A stretch of 54,222 nucleotides of DNA from Myxococcota bacterium (GTDB taxonomy: Bacteria; Myxococcota_C; UBA6777). Position numbers and translations under genes: made by a program. Position 1 is the first letter of the stretch. Every line of letters begins with the position of its first letter. Location: the NCBI GenBank assembly GCA_963169055.1, contig CAUJFU010000101.1:1-54222 (forward strand). The letters run 5' to 3'. Below are positions 21,766 to 29,585 of the stretch, piece after piece. The notes below the pieces were generated by a model. The model did not search any database, had not been told where the DNA came from, and worked only from the letters and a program-made list of their open reading frames with translations.

Positions 21766-23597
21766 TCTTTCATATCTCCGCGTAGAAAGAATTTGTGGTG
21801 GTAGATCCGCGTTAACTCTGACGTGATTACTGAAAGTGAGCAGAGACCGTCATAATCGGTGTGTGTGGTCAGCAAGATTAACCGCGATGCCCAACCTTGC
21901 GCGTCGGTGCGATCTCGACCCCTCTCGTGATAGCGGTAGGGCGGGCGGTTGGGAAATTCAGCAGATCGTAGTTCGCATTGTTTGAGCCAACGATAGCCGC
22001 GACGCGGAAGGCGGGTCTGGACATGCACAACCACCGCGACCTGACGGGCTTTTGGGGTGCGTTTGTACCAACGCGAAAAGAAACGGATGTGGTTGCGCTG
22101 GCCGTCTCCGTCTTCGCGAGGAAAATGGATCCTCTTTTCTTGGCGAACCATCCCGATCTGGACAGCAAAACTGCACACGCCTTTTTCGTCTGGGCGGCTA
22201 TAAGCCACGGTCGTTCGGCCATACCAACCATAACCCGCCATCTGCTTGCTTTTGTCGTGCGTCGTAAATCGTTGCTTGCCTTCGCGTGTGAACGTGCATT
22301 GACGGCTCCAACGGATCTTTTGATAGGGCTCACCGAACGCATGAAAACTCATGATGTAGCGGTGATCTCCGTTCCACCATCCATCGAAAAAAGCCGTCGG
22401 GCGGGTGATGATATCGGACGACCATTGGGTCGGATGGGCGGGCGGAGATGTCGAAGGCTCAACGGCACTCCCTTGGTTGCCTCGATCTCTGACAGAAGGC
22501 GGTGGGGTCGGTGAAACTTGTGTTTCACGCGGATCGGCGGGGGCGATGCGCGGATCGGTGGGCGCAATGCGCGGATCGGTGGGCGCGATCTGCGGATCGG
22601 TGGACGGAGGGGAGGAGAGATGCGAAGAGCGCGAAGGCTGGGCGTTTTGCGTCATAGGCGAAAGTGCGTTTGTTTGAGGCGGGAGGCCAAGTGTTTTTCG
22701 TGCGCGTTCGCAGTATGCGATCGTTTGCGGGGTAAGTGGTGCGTGTGCGAGTCGCAAAGCGCCTTGAATAGGAGCTTTGTGAAGCACTTGTGCCAACACG
22801 TACGGTTTCTCAAGAAGGAGATGCCGCAATGGGCGGGCAGAACAGGCGTTGTCACAGCGTTGGTAAGGAGTGCAGACGCCTTCTCGGGGTGTAGGTGATT
22901 GGCTTTCTCCTGCACCCCGCCCTTCGCAGCGTTGGCGTTGTTGGAGGTAGAGATGGCCGTCTTGGATCGTCCATTGCCCATAAGCTGTCTGGGCGCAACA
23001 GCTTCCGTCTGGCGAACCTGTCTTTGTTGAAAGCGCGTAAAGTCGATCTTGGCAAAAGCTGTAGGTACGGTGATCTTCGATCAGTTGATAGGACAACAGG
23101 CCGACCCATGCGCGTTCTAATGCGCGATCAAGGTGTTGCGTGATCCGCTTTTGATTGGCTTTCTCTTGTGCGGATAAACGGGCGGTTGCGTCTTTCTCTG
23201 TGCCTTTATACCAAGCAAACCGCGTGAAATGCTGTTGCAACCAAGGCTCCAAAAAGCGTTGTTGGTGGTGGGCAAGATAGCTTTGTTGAGCAAGGTAGAG
23301 CGTGCGCGCATCCAACCCCGCAAGCTGTGTTTCTGAAACGATCGATCGAAGGGCTGAAAGCTCGCCTTGTTCGATATCTTGGGCGAACTGTTGCGCTGCA
23401 CTTGTGGGGCGCAGCGCATCGATCGGCGTTTGGAATAGATCCGTTGGGGGAACGAGGGGTTGTTGTGCTTGCGGCGGAGGCGTCGGGGCTTGTGTCGATC
23501 TTTGGCAACTCCAAAGCCCCATCCATCCCCACCATCCGCAACATACGAAAAACGTGTATGCACAACGTACCGCTGTTTTTCTGCTTTTTCTCTTCAT
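21762..23597 (-). CDS. Proline-rich lipoprotein with repeat linker
   Basis: A 611-residue protein from ATG 23597, which has AAGGAG 10 nt upstream; an in-frame start at 23651 is less likely. The N-terminal signal has a Trp-rich core and a lipobox-like LWSC. The N-terminal domain of about 300 residues contains several Cys and Gln/Arg-rich helices. A Pro/Ser/Thr linker follows, with a repeated DPRIAPT unit, then a C-terminal domain of about 230 residues. That domain has paired WSRQCTF and WLKQCELRSAEF segments that look like two beta-sandwich-like modules (FFDGWWNGDHRY... and RWYKRTPKARQV...). I recognise no family. Confidence 0.6.
   Translation of the reverse strand: MKRKSRKTAVRCAYTFFVCCGWWGWMGLWSCQRSTQAPTPPPQAQQPLVPPTDLFQTPIDALRPTSAAQQFAQDIEQGELSALRSIVSETQLAGLDARTLYLAQQSYLAHHQQRFLEPWLQQHFTRFAWYKGTEKDATARLSAQEKANQKRITQHLDRALERAWVGLLSYQLIEDHRTYSFCQDRLYALSTKTGSPDGSCCAQTAYGQWTIQDGHLYLQQRQRCEGRGAGESQSPTPREGVCTPYQRCDNACSARPLRHLLLEKPYVLAQVLHKAPIQGALRLAHAPLTPQTIAYCERARKTLGLPPQTNALSPMTQNAQPSRSSHLSSPPSTDPQIAPTDPRIAPTDPRIAPADPRETQVSPTPPPSVRDRGNQGSAVEPSTSPPAHPTQWSSDIITRPTAFFDGWWNGDHRYIMSFHAFGEPYQKIRWSRQCTFTREGKQRFTTHDKSKQMAGYGWYGRTTVAYSRPDEKGVCSFAVQIGMVRQEKRIHFPREDGDGQRNHIRFFSRWYKRTPKARQVAVVVHVQTRLPRRGYRWLKQCELRSAEFPNRPPYRYHERGRDRTDAQGWASRLILLTTHTDYDGLCSLSVITSELTRIYHHKFFLRGDMKD
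22529..22607 (-). repeat. 21-bp in-frame tandem repeat
   Basis: About 3.8 copies of a 21-bp unit (GCGGATCGGTGGGCGCAATGC and variants) start at 22529, 22550, 22571 and 22592. On the minus strand it encodes DPRIAPT/DPRIAPA in the lipoprotein linker. The unit is a multiple of three, so changes in copy number would keep the frame. Confidence 0.85.
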
Positions 23598-23764
23598 CGT
23601 TCGAAGGCTCCTTGTTGTCGAGCAGTCTGCTGGTTTGGATGCTTTTAGCACAAACGATCGACAAACCCAAAGGCCCTACGGTTGTTTTCGTGGTGGATCT
23701 GGCTTTGCCTTGATCGGTGATCTTTTCGCGGATCATCGCTTTGGGATAGGTTGGTTCGTTGATG

Positions 23765-23785
23765 TGCATATTATGATTTTATGCA
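23765..23785. promoter_or_regulatory. Distal ARG-box-like palindrome
   Basis: TGCATA (23765-23770) and TATGCA (23780-23785) are inverted half-sites separated by 9 nt. They have the same half-sites as the palindrome next to argR, about 127 bp away. The element lies between the divergent lipoprotein gene and argR. ArgR hexamers often bind two sites, so cooperative binding or looping is possible. The wide spacing makes it weaker than the proximal box. Confidence 0.4.
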
Positions 23786-23839
23786 ATATCTATAACAGGT
23801 TGATTTCTTTGGGAAACGAAAAAAAGAAAGAATAAGTGT

Positions 23840-23868
23840 TTGACATGAAGCGTCTTGTCCTCTAGTTT
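23840..23868 (+). promoter_or_regulatory. Likely argR promoter
   Basis: A consensus -35 TTGACA (23840-23845) with a 17-nt spacer and a weak -10 TAGTTT (23863-23868). It lies 54 nt upstream of argR, and the proximal ARG-box lies downstream of the predicted start, where a bound repressor would block elongation or translation. Confidence 0.5.
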
Positions 23869-23891
23869 GGGCCAACCAAACAGGGAAACGC

Positions 23892-23914
23892 GCATATTTT
23901 GCATAATATGCAAA
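23892..23914. promoter_or_regulatory. ARG box (ArgR operator) overlapping the argR ribosome binding site
   Basis: Two nested palindromes: GCATATT-TTGCAT-AATATGC (23892-23911) and TTTGCATA-A-TATGCAAA (23898-23914). The AT-rich inverted half-sites resemble bacterial ARG boxes. The site touches AAAGGG and ends 8 nt before the argR ATG, a typical autorepression layout. Being upstream of argR, it could control the whole arginine run if transcription continues into the downstream genes. Confidence 0.7.
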
Positions 23915-23921
23915 GGGAACC

Positions 23922-24350
23922 ATGAAAAAGAAAGATCGGCAAGCCAAGATCATGGAATTGATCCGAACCGAAAGGTTGACCAGCCAGCACCAGTTGTTGG
24001 AGCGTTTACAGGCGATCGGCGTGGACGCCAATCAGTCGAGTATCTCGCGTGACTTGACGGAGATGATGATCGAGAAAGCCGACGGTGTGTATCAATTGCC
24101 TGTGCGGAATCGGACTTCTTCGGTCGCATTGATCGAGGTATCGAGCATCGAACCCGTAGGCGATCATTTGATCGTGATGAAAACGCCCGTCGGTCAAGCG
24201 CAGCTTGCAGGAGTCCACATCGATCGGTTGAAACTGGCGGATCTTGTTGGAACAGTCGCAGGAGACGACACGATCTTTATCGCGGTGCGCGATCGCACAG
24301 GCCAACAGCGCGTCATCCGCCAAGTGTTGGCGTTGTTTCGTGGTGACTGA
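23922..24350 (+). CDS. argR: Arginine repressor ArgR
   Basis: ArgR is a hexameric arginine-responsive regulator of arginine genes. The product is 142 residues, slightly below the usual 150. The N-terminal winged helix includes RQAKIMELIRTERLTSQHQLLERL and the recognition region VDANQSSISRDL. The C-terminal oligomerisation and arginine-binding domain includes LIVMKTPVGQAQLAGVHIDRL and GTVAGDDTIFIAVRD, with the Asp pair that contacts arginine. ATG 23922 has AGGG at 23913-23916, within the operator. The first gene of an arginine cluster, supporting control of the downstream genes. Confidence 0.95.
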   Translation: MKKKDRQAKIMELIRTERLTSQHQLLERLQAIGVDANQSSISRDLTEMMIEKADGVYQLPVRNRTSSVALIEVSSIEPVGDHLIVMKTPVGQAQLAGVHIDRLKLADLVGTVAGDDTIFIAVRDRTGQQRVIRQVLALFRGD

Positions 24351-24410
24351 AACAAACAAGACAGACAAAACAAGACAGACAAAACAAGATAAACAAAACA
24401 AGACAGGCAG
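24351..24410 (+). repeat. 14-bp A/C-rich tandem repeat in the argR downstream spacer
   Basis: About four copies of a 14-bp unit resembling AAAACAAGACAGAC follow the argR stop directly. The plus strand here contains almost no T, so the RNA would be nearly free of structure. It precedes a small open frame and the P-loop gene. It might act as a ribosome loading or unstructured leader segment, but this is speculation. Confidence 0.7.
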
Positions 24411-24423
24411 AAAAAGACGCACA

Positions 24424-24483
24424 ATGAAAAGCGTCTTATCTTTGAGAGAGCGCAAGAAAGCGCAGGAAAAGGGAGAATGGTGA
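24424..24483 (+). CDS. Possible 19-codon leader peptide
   Basis: ATG 24424 opens a 19-codon frame (MKSVLSLRERKKAQEKGEW) ending at TGA 24481-24483, whose A is the first base of the P-loop gene ATG. The TGATG overlap is typical of translational coupling. The peptide is basic, with Arg-Glu-Arg-Lys-Lys in the middle, suggestive in an arginine operon. Its own Shine-Dalgarno is weak, and no clear pair of alternative hairpins is visible. A real peptide is not proven. Confidence 0.35.
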   Translation: MKSVLSLRERKKAQEKGEW

Positions 24484-25577
24484 TGGATATCGGTGTTCAA
24501 ACAGAAGCAGTGCAAGGGATGACTTCTCTGATCTTTGGGCAAGAAGTAGAGGTGCGTTGGTTGGCCTCTGCGACCAAAAATCTGGGTGTGGATCGTCGTT
24601 TGCGTGTGATGGCACCGATTCATCCGCAAGTGGGCGACGTGGTGGTGGTACGGACGTTGACGGAGAGCGAAGTGTACAACCGTTTGGAACTTCGCAACGG
24701 TGAGACGGTGCGTTTGGGGCGGGGAGATATCTTTGCGGGGGTATTGGGACGGCGCAAAGCACTGAAGGGGTTTGTGGGCGATGTTCCATCGTCTTTGGCG
24801 ATCGGAGATCGGCTGCACATGCTGAATCAGGGCGGATTGATCGGCTTGTGTACAGGGCATTACCACGAACTCGGCGAACCGATCGAGGTCGAAGTGTTGG
24901 GGGTGGTGGTGCATGGAGAGCGCGTGTTGAATCTGCGTGACTACGCGCTGCGTCCGATGGCTTCTTTGCCGACGTGTGCGCCGATCGTGATCATCGCAGG
25001 GGCTTGTATGCACTCTGGCAAGACGCAAGTGGCGGCCTCGCTGATCCAAGGTTTGACGAGCAAAGGATACCGCGTCGCGGGTGCGAAGCTTTCGGGTGTG
25101 GCGTGTTTGCGCGATACGCTCAAGATGGAGGCCCAAGGGGCGTTTCAAACGCTAAGCTTTTTGGATTGTGGGCATCCTTCGACGGTGGGTGTCGAGGATC
25201 TGACTTCTGTGGCACGCGATATCGTCGGTCATCTGAGCTTGCAAAACCCCGATCTGATCGTGATGGAGTTGGGGGATGGTTTGTTGGGTGGGTATCGCGT
25301 CGATACCGTCTTTGAGGATGCCGAACTGATGAAACATTGCGCAGCAGTGGTGTTTTGTGCGAACGACTTTGTCGGAGCGTGGGGCGGAATCCATCTGTTG
25401 CAAAAGAAAGGCGTGGGCATCGACGTGATCGCGGGTTCGGCCACGGATAGCCCGATGGGTGTAGAGTATATCGAGCGCGAGTTGGGCGTCTCCGCCGCCA
25501 ACGCATTGACTCAAGCCGATGCGTTGGTTCAGAAAGTCGAAGACAAGATCAAGCAAACGATGCACAAGGCCGCGTGA
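24483..25577 (+). CDS. P-loop protein in the arginine cluster, DUF1611/dethiobiotin-synthetase-like
   Basis: A 364-residue protein from ATG 24483, chosen because GGGAG (24471-24475) lies 7 nt upstream; ATG 24477 is too close. Residues 1-165 are beta-rich, with GDVVVVRTLTESEVYNRLEL and RGDIFAGVLGRRKALKGF. Residues 170-364 form a P-loop domain with Walker A GACMHSGKT (173-181), KLSGVACLRDT after the next strand, and IVMELGDGLLGGYRVD. This layout recalls dethiobiotin synthetase, MobB and DUF1611 proteins; the last group includes the D-glutamate N-acetyltransferase DgcN. It overlaps argC (TGATG). No recognised N-acetylglutamate synthase is in the cluster, so a role in that step is a hypothesis. 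Confidence 0.6.
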   Translation: MDIGVQTEAVQGMTSLIFGQEVEVRWLASATKNLGVDRRLRVMAPIHPQVGDVVVVRTLTESEVYNRLELRNGETVRLGRGDIFAGVLGRRKALKGFVGDVPSSLAIGDRLHMLNQGGLIGLCTGHYHELGEPIEVEVLGVVVHGERVLNLRDYALRPMASLPTCAPIVIIAGACMHSGKTQVAASLIQGLTSKGYRVAGAKLSGVACLRDTLKMEAQGAFQTLSFLDCGHPSTVGVEDLTSVARDIVGHLSLQNPDLIVMELGDGLLGGYRVDTVFEDAELMKHCAAVVFCANDFVGAWGGIHLLQKKGVGIDVIAGSATDSPMGVEYIERELGVSAANALTQADALVQKVEDKIKQTMHKAA

Positions 25578-26611
25578 TGAAAGAAAAGCGGAAGATCGGG
25601 ATCGCAGGAGCCTCGGGGTACGGCGGGGGCGAGTTGTTGCGGTTGTTGTATGGGCATCCATTCGTGGAAGTTGTGTTGGCGACCGCGCATCAACAGGCAG
25701 GGCAGCGCGTCGATGCGATTCATCCGCATCTGCGGGGATTTTGTGATCTGGTGTGCGTGGACAATTCGATGAATCCTGCATGGGATTCGCTGGATCTGTT
25801 GTTTATGGCCTTGCCGCATGGTGAGAGTCCGCGTCTGGTGTCAAAGCTACCGCCTTCTTTGCGTGTGGTGGACTTGGCGGGTGATTTTCGACTGCGGGAT
25901 GCGGCCTTGTATACGAAGTTTTATGGTGGTGAGCATGCTTGTTTTGCGTCGCAAAAAGACTTTGTGTATGGCTTGACAGAACTTCAACGCGACGCGGTGC
26001 AAAAGGCCCATCGCATCGCCAATCCGGGTTGTTTTGCGACGGCGATCTTGTTGGGTTTGGGCCCGTTGATCGCGGAAGATATCACCACAGGGACGATCGT
26101 CGTGGACGCAAAGACGGGATCTTCGGGATCTGGTGCGCAAGCCAAAGCTGGAACACACCACCCCACACGAGATGCTGCGTTTCATGCGTACAAATCTTTT
26201 GAGCACCAACACGTTCCCGAGATCAAACAACTGTTGTATGACTTGAATCCACGATGGGACGGGGGATTTGTGTTTCAGCCTCATTCGGCTCCGATGGTGC
26301 GGGGGATCTTTGCGTCTTGTTATGTGACGTTGCGTGAGGCATGGTCATCTTCGGCCATCCAAAACCTTTACAACAAAGCCTATGGGACAAGTCCTTTTGT
26401 GCGGTTGGTTCAAGGTTCGCCGAACGTCTTGTGGGTGCGCGGAAGCAATTTTGCGGATCTTGGATTCGTCGTCGAAGATCGCCAATTGATCGTGTTTGTG
26501 GCCATCGACAACCTTGTCAAAGGCGCGTCGGGACAAGCCATTCAAAATATGAATCTGCTTTTCGGTTGGCCCGAACAGACGGGCCTTTTGATCCCGGGAG
26601 CGTGCCCCTGA
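25577..26611 (+). CDS. argC: N-acetyl-gamma-glutamyl-phosphate reductase
   Basis: ArgC reduces N-acetylglutamyl phosphate to the semialdehyde with NADPH. The product is 344 residues from ATG 25577, overlapping the preceding stop as TGATG; GTG 25574 is one codon upstream. The NADP motif GASGYGGGELLRLL is near the N-terminus. The catalytic Cys is in ANPGCFATA, and the catalytic His region is HQHVPEI. The C-terminus has VRGIFAS and AIDNLVKGASGQAIQNMN, as in the ArgC/LysY branch. LysY-type use of a LysW carrier is unlikely because no LysW-like gene is seen and argR is adjacent. Confidence 0.93.
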   Translation: MKEKRKIGIAGASGYGGGELLRLLYGHPFVEVVLATAHQQAGQRVDAIHPHLRGFCDLVCVDNSMNPAWDSLDLLFMALPHGESPRLVSKLPPSLRVVDLAGDFRLRDAALYTKFYGGEHACFASQKDFVYGLTELQRDAVQKAHRIANPGCFATAILLGLGPLIAEDITTGTIVVDAKTGSSGSGAQAKAGTHHPTRDAAFHAYKSFEHQHVPEIKQLLYDLNPRWDGGFVFQPHSAPMVRGIFASCYVTLREAWSSSAIQNLYNKAYGTSPFVRLVQGSPNVLWVRGSNFADLGFVVEDRQLIVFVAIDNLVKGASGQAIQNMNLLFGWPEQTGLLIPGACP

Positions 26612-26720
26612 CAAGATGGGTCGTTGGCTCTTTTGGGGGTGTCCCGCGTGAAAGAGCCGAAGAGACGGTTCTTTTGCGGCGCGGTGCGTTTGGACATGCG
26701 CATCGTTGCGGAGAATTGAG

Positions 26721-27887
26721 ATGTACGATATCGTCGCGCAAGAAGAGCGTTATCAACTCAAAACATACAAAAAATTTCCTTTTGCGATCGCCAAAGGCGA
26801 AGGGTCATGGGTGATCACCACGGAGGGGGAGCGTTATCTCGATCTCTATGGCGGACACGCGGTGGTTTCGACAGGGCATTGTCACCCACATGTCGTCAAA
26901 GCCATCCAAGATCAAGCTGCAACGCTGTTGTTTTACTCCAACCTCGTCTACCACGAAACTCGCGCAAGAGCTGCCGAGATGCTCGCAAAAGCCGCCCCCG
27001 AAGGGATGGATCATGTCTTCTTTATCAATTCGGGAGCCGAAGCCAACGACAACGCACTCAAACTTGCGCGTCAGCTCACCAAGAAAAGCATGATCTTGAG
27101 CTTTGATGGTGGATTTCATGGCCGAACCATCGCGACTTTGAGTGCCACAGGGGTTCCCAAGTACCGCGATGTGATCGTGCCGCGCATGATGGAACATCTG
27201 TTTGCGCCCTTTGGCGATCTGGAAGCTGTTGCAGCGTTGTTCGCCAAACATCCGATCGCAGGGGTGATGTTGGAGCCGATCCAGAGTATGGCGGGCGTGC
27301 GGATGGCTGAACCCTCTTTTTATCAAGGGCTGCGGGCGTTGTGCGATCAACACGATGCGCTGTTGATCTACGATGAAGTGCAAACGGGCTTTGGGCGAAC
27401 AGGCGGGCAGATGTTCTTTGCGCCGCGTGCGGGGGTGGTTCCTGATCTGATCACTTTGGCCAAATCGATCGGAAGCGGCGTTCCGATGGGGGCTTTGCTG
27501 GTTCGTGATCGTTATGCAGCGCAGATCCATTACGGCGATCTCGGAACGACCTTTGGTGGGGGGCCGCTGGCCTCGGCAGCCCTGAAAGCCACGCTCGAAG
27601 TGATCGAACAAGAAAACTTGCTCGATCATGTGGCCCGCGAAAGCGCTTATCTCACAGAACAATTGATCGGGATGGACGGCGTTGAAAAAGTCCTTGGGCT
27701 GGGCTTTTTGATGGGCGTCCGTTTTACAAAACCCGCCGCGCAGATCCAAAAACAATTGCTGGAAAACAAGATCATCACAGGGTTGTCCGAAGATCCCCAT
27801 GTGATGCGGCTTTTGCCTCCTTTGGTTCTCAAACGCGAAGAGATCGATCTGTTCCTTTCTGTGTTGATCCGTTGTCTTTCTGTTTGA
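26721..27887 (+). CDS. argD: Acetylornithine aminotransferase
   Basis: ArgD is a PLP-dependent class III aminotransferase making N-acetylornithine. The product is 388 residues from ATG 26721, with GGAG (26710-26713) 7 nt upstream; an in-frame start at 26706 is less likely. Motifs are [34 protein letters not shown] for phosphate binding, [23 protein letters not shown] with the cofactor-binding Asp, and the Schiff-base Lys in [28 protein letters not shown] is also present. It lies 109 nt after argC and 19 nt before argB. Confidence 0.94.
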   Translation: MYDIVAQEERYQLKTYKKFPFAIAKGEGSWVITTEGERYLDLYGGHAVVSTGHCHPHVVKAIQDQAATLLFYSNLVYHETRARAAEMLAKAAPEGMDHVFFINSGAEANDNALKLARQLTKKSMILSFDGGFHGRTIATLSATGVPKYRDVIVPRMMEHLFAPFGDLEAVAALFAKHPIAGVMLEPIQSMAGVRMAEPSFYQGLRALCDQHDALLIYDEVQTGFGRTGGQMFFAPRAGVVPDLITLAKSIGSGVPMGALLVRDRYAAQIHYGDLGTTFGGGPLASAALKATLEVIEQENLLDHVARESAYLTEQLIGMDGVEKVLGLGFLMGVRFTKPAAQIQKQLLENKIITGLSEDPHVMRLLPPLVLKREEIDLFLSVLIRCLSV

Positions 27888-27906
27888 TGTGCGGAGCGTG
27901 TGAGCC

Positions 27907-28827
27907 TTGCAAGAACGTCTCGATCAAATGAAGCGAATCGCCCCGCTGGTGGCGCGTTTTCGTGGAAAAGTGTTTGTGGTCAAACTGAGTGGCCGAGTCA
28001 CCGAAGATCCTGTGATCTGGTCGTCTCTGGCCGAAGATATCTGTGTCTGTGTCCAGATGGGCATACGCATCGTGATCCTGCACGGTGGCGGAAAGCAGAT
28101 GGAGCAGATGGCGGCGGAACTGGGGATACCGCAACAAGTGATCAATGGCCGCCGTGTGACGGATGATGCAACGTTGCGGCTTGCGATGATGACTTTTGCA
28201 GGGAGCATCAACACGCAGATCTTGGGGACATTACAGGGATTGGGCCTCGAAGCGGTCGGATTATCGGGGGTGGACGCAGGGTTGGTTTTGGCAAGCAAGC
28301 GGCCTGTGCAACGCTTGGTGGATCGCGAAACAGGCGAAGAACGCGACGTGGACTTCGGTCACGTGGGTGATATCGAATCGATCCAACCCGCACTGTTGCT
28401 GCATCTGTTAGAGCGCGGTTATCTTCCTGTGATCGCCTCGTTGGGGGTCAGCCGAAAAGGCGAGATCCTCAATATCAACGCAGACACGATCGCCTCGGAG
28501 ATCGCGATCGCGTTGCAAGCAGACAAGTTGATCTTGCTCAGCAACACCGACGGCATCTATCGCGATCTTCACGATCCCCAAACCCGCATCCCTCGCCTGT
28601 CTTTGCAAGAAGCTGAAACCCTCTATTCCTCCCAAAGCATCGGCGCAGGTATGCTGCCCAAACTCAAATCCATCCTGTCCTTGTTGGAGCGAGGCGTTCA
28701 AAGCGCCCACCTGATCAATGGTTTGCGACCCAACGCGCTCTTGCAAGAAATCTTTACCGAAGAAGGTTCAGGAACCACGATCCATCGTTATGTACGGGGG
28801 GTGACAGGGCAGGGGCGCTTGGTGTAA
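27907..28827 (+). CDS. argB: Acetylglutamate kinase
   Basis: ArgB phosphorylates N-acetylglutamate, usually the arginine-inhibited step. The product is 306 residues if TTG 27907 is the start (GGAG at 27893-27896); ATG 27928 is an alternative. The nucleotide-binding segment is VVKLSGRVTED, where most ArgB have KYGG. ILHGGGKQM, NGRRVTDDATL, INADTIASEIAIALQADKLILLSNTDGI and SIGAGMLPKL are all present. There is no C-terminal GNAT domain, so it is not a fused NAGS-kinase. A last gene of the arginine run, possibly with the next gene. Confidence 0.9.
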   Translation: MQERLDQMKRIAPLVARFRGKVFVVKLSGRVTEDPVIWSSLAEDICVCVQMGIRIVILHGGGKQMEQMAAELGIPQQVINGRRVTDDATLRLAMMTFAGSINTQILGTLQGLGLEAVGLSGVDAGLVLASKRPVQRLVDRETGEERDVDFGHVGDIESIQPALLLHLLERGYLPVIASLGVSRKGEILNINADTIASEIAIALQADKLILLSNTDGIYRDLHDPQTRIPRLSLQEAETLYSSQSIGAGMLPKLKSILSLLERGVQSAHLINGLRPNALLQEIFTEEGSGTTIHRYVRGVTGQGRLV

Positions 28828-28884
28828 TGTGGGCCGTTCGTGCCATCGCGCACGTTGGAATCAACTTGTAGGAGCAAATGCCCG

Positions 28885-29310
28885 ATGATCAGCCATGTGT
28901 GGACGGTCATCTGTTCGCGCAGTGTGATCGACGAAGCCTCCAAAAATATCAGCTTGATGGATATCGTTGAGCAGGTCACGATCAGCGCGGAGAGTGCGAA
29001 ACAAAAAGAAACGTTGTTGCCCATGCCCTTTGAGGTGGTGACCCTTTGGGCAAAAGAAGCAGCGACGGGAAAGAGCGAAACCGAAGCCCGCTTGCGGTTG
29101 TTGTCTCCCGAAGGAAAAGAGATCCATCACCAGATCTATCGCGTCGATCTTCACGAACATCCCCGAATGCGCACTCGAATCCGTGTTCCCGGCCTACCAT
29201 TTGTGGGCGCGGGGACGTACAAGTTTTGTGTCGATCTCCGCCGCCAAGACGGCGAAACATGGCGTGAGGTTGCTCATATCCCCCTACAGATCCAGATCGA
29301 CGCTCCCTGA
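28885..29310 (+). CDS. Small protein of unknown function
   Basis: A 141-residue protein beginning MISHVWTVICSRSVIDE. ATG 28885 was chosen because AGGAGC (28870-28875) precedes it by about 10 nt. Predicted strands alternate with a VTISAES/FEVVTLWAKE core and a C-terminal GAGTYKFCVDLRRQDG segment, suggesting a beta-sandwich. No signal peptide, membrane segment or catalytic motif is seen. It lies 57 nt after argB and may be cotranscribed. It resembles small phage-like or accessory beta-sandwich families, but I cannot name one with confidence. Confidence 0.6.
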   Translation: MISHVWTVICSRSVIDEASKNISLMDIVEQVTISAESAKQKETLLPMPFEVVTLWAKEAATGKSETEARLRLLSPEGKEIHHQIYRVDLHEHPRMRTRIRVPGLPFVGAGTYKFCVDLRRQDGETWREVAHIPLQIQIDAP

Positions 29311-29356
29311 TATCGTTCCAAATCGATTCTCCCATAGGAGTGGCTTGTTCGATCGA

Positions 29357-29486
29357 TTTTGTGGGGCTTTGCCCCACGCCCCACAAGGGAGCGCGGCTCC
29401 CTTGACCCTGTATCGGCGGAACGAGCAAGTGTTTTTCACACAGACGGCTCTACCGCGTGAGACACCGCGAACACGGGGTTTTTGAA
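29357..29486 (+). repeat. Dispersed palindromic repeat family, copy B
   Basis: The cleanest full copy. The head hairpin GTGGGG-CTTT-GCCCCAC is at 29361-29377, then AAGGGAGC-GCGG-CTCCCTT, then GTATCGGCGGAACGAGC. A palindromic GTGTTTTTCACAC follows, then CGCGTGAGACACCGCGAACACGG and TTTTT. It lies between the 28885 gene and the barrel-like gene. The head is nearly identical to copy A for about 30 nt. Confidence 0.85.
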
Positions 29487-29526
29487 GAACCGCGTCCCTC
29501 CTGTTCCGACAGAATTGTTTTTCGAT

Positions 29527-29572
29527 GCTTTTTAGATTTTCCATCCAGAGCTTTTTAGATTTTTCATCCAGA
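29527..29572 (+). repeat. 23-bp tandem duplication upstream of the barrel-like gene
   Basis: GCTTTTTAGATTTTCCATCC-AGA (29527-29549) is followed by a copy with one change (29550-29572). It ends immediately before the AAGGAG ribosome binding site of the next gene (29573-29578). Duplication of a leader or promoter element is possible. Confidence 0.85.
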
Positions 29573-29585
29573 CAAGGAGTCGAAC

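Noticed and set aside
25577-28827. LysW-dependent lysine biosynthesis cluster
   Set aside because: ArgC has LysY-like features, but no lysW or lysX gene is present and argR with ARG-box-like operators adjoins the cluster.
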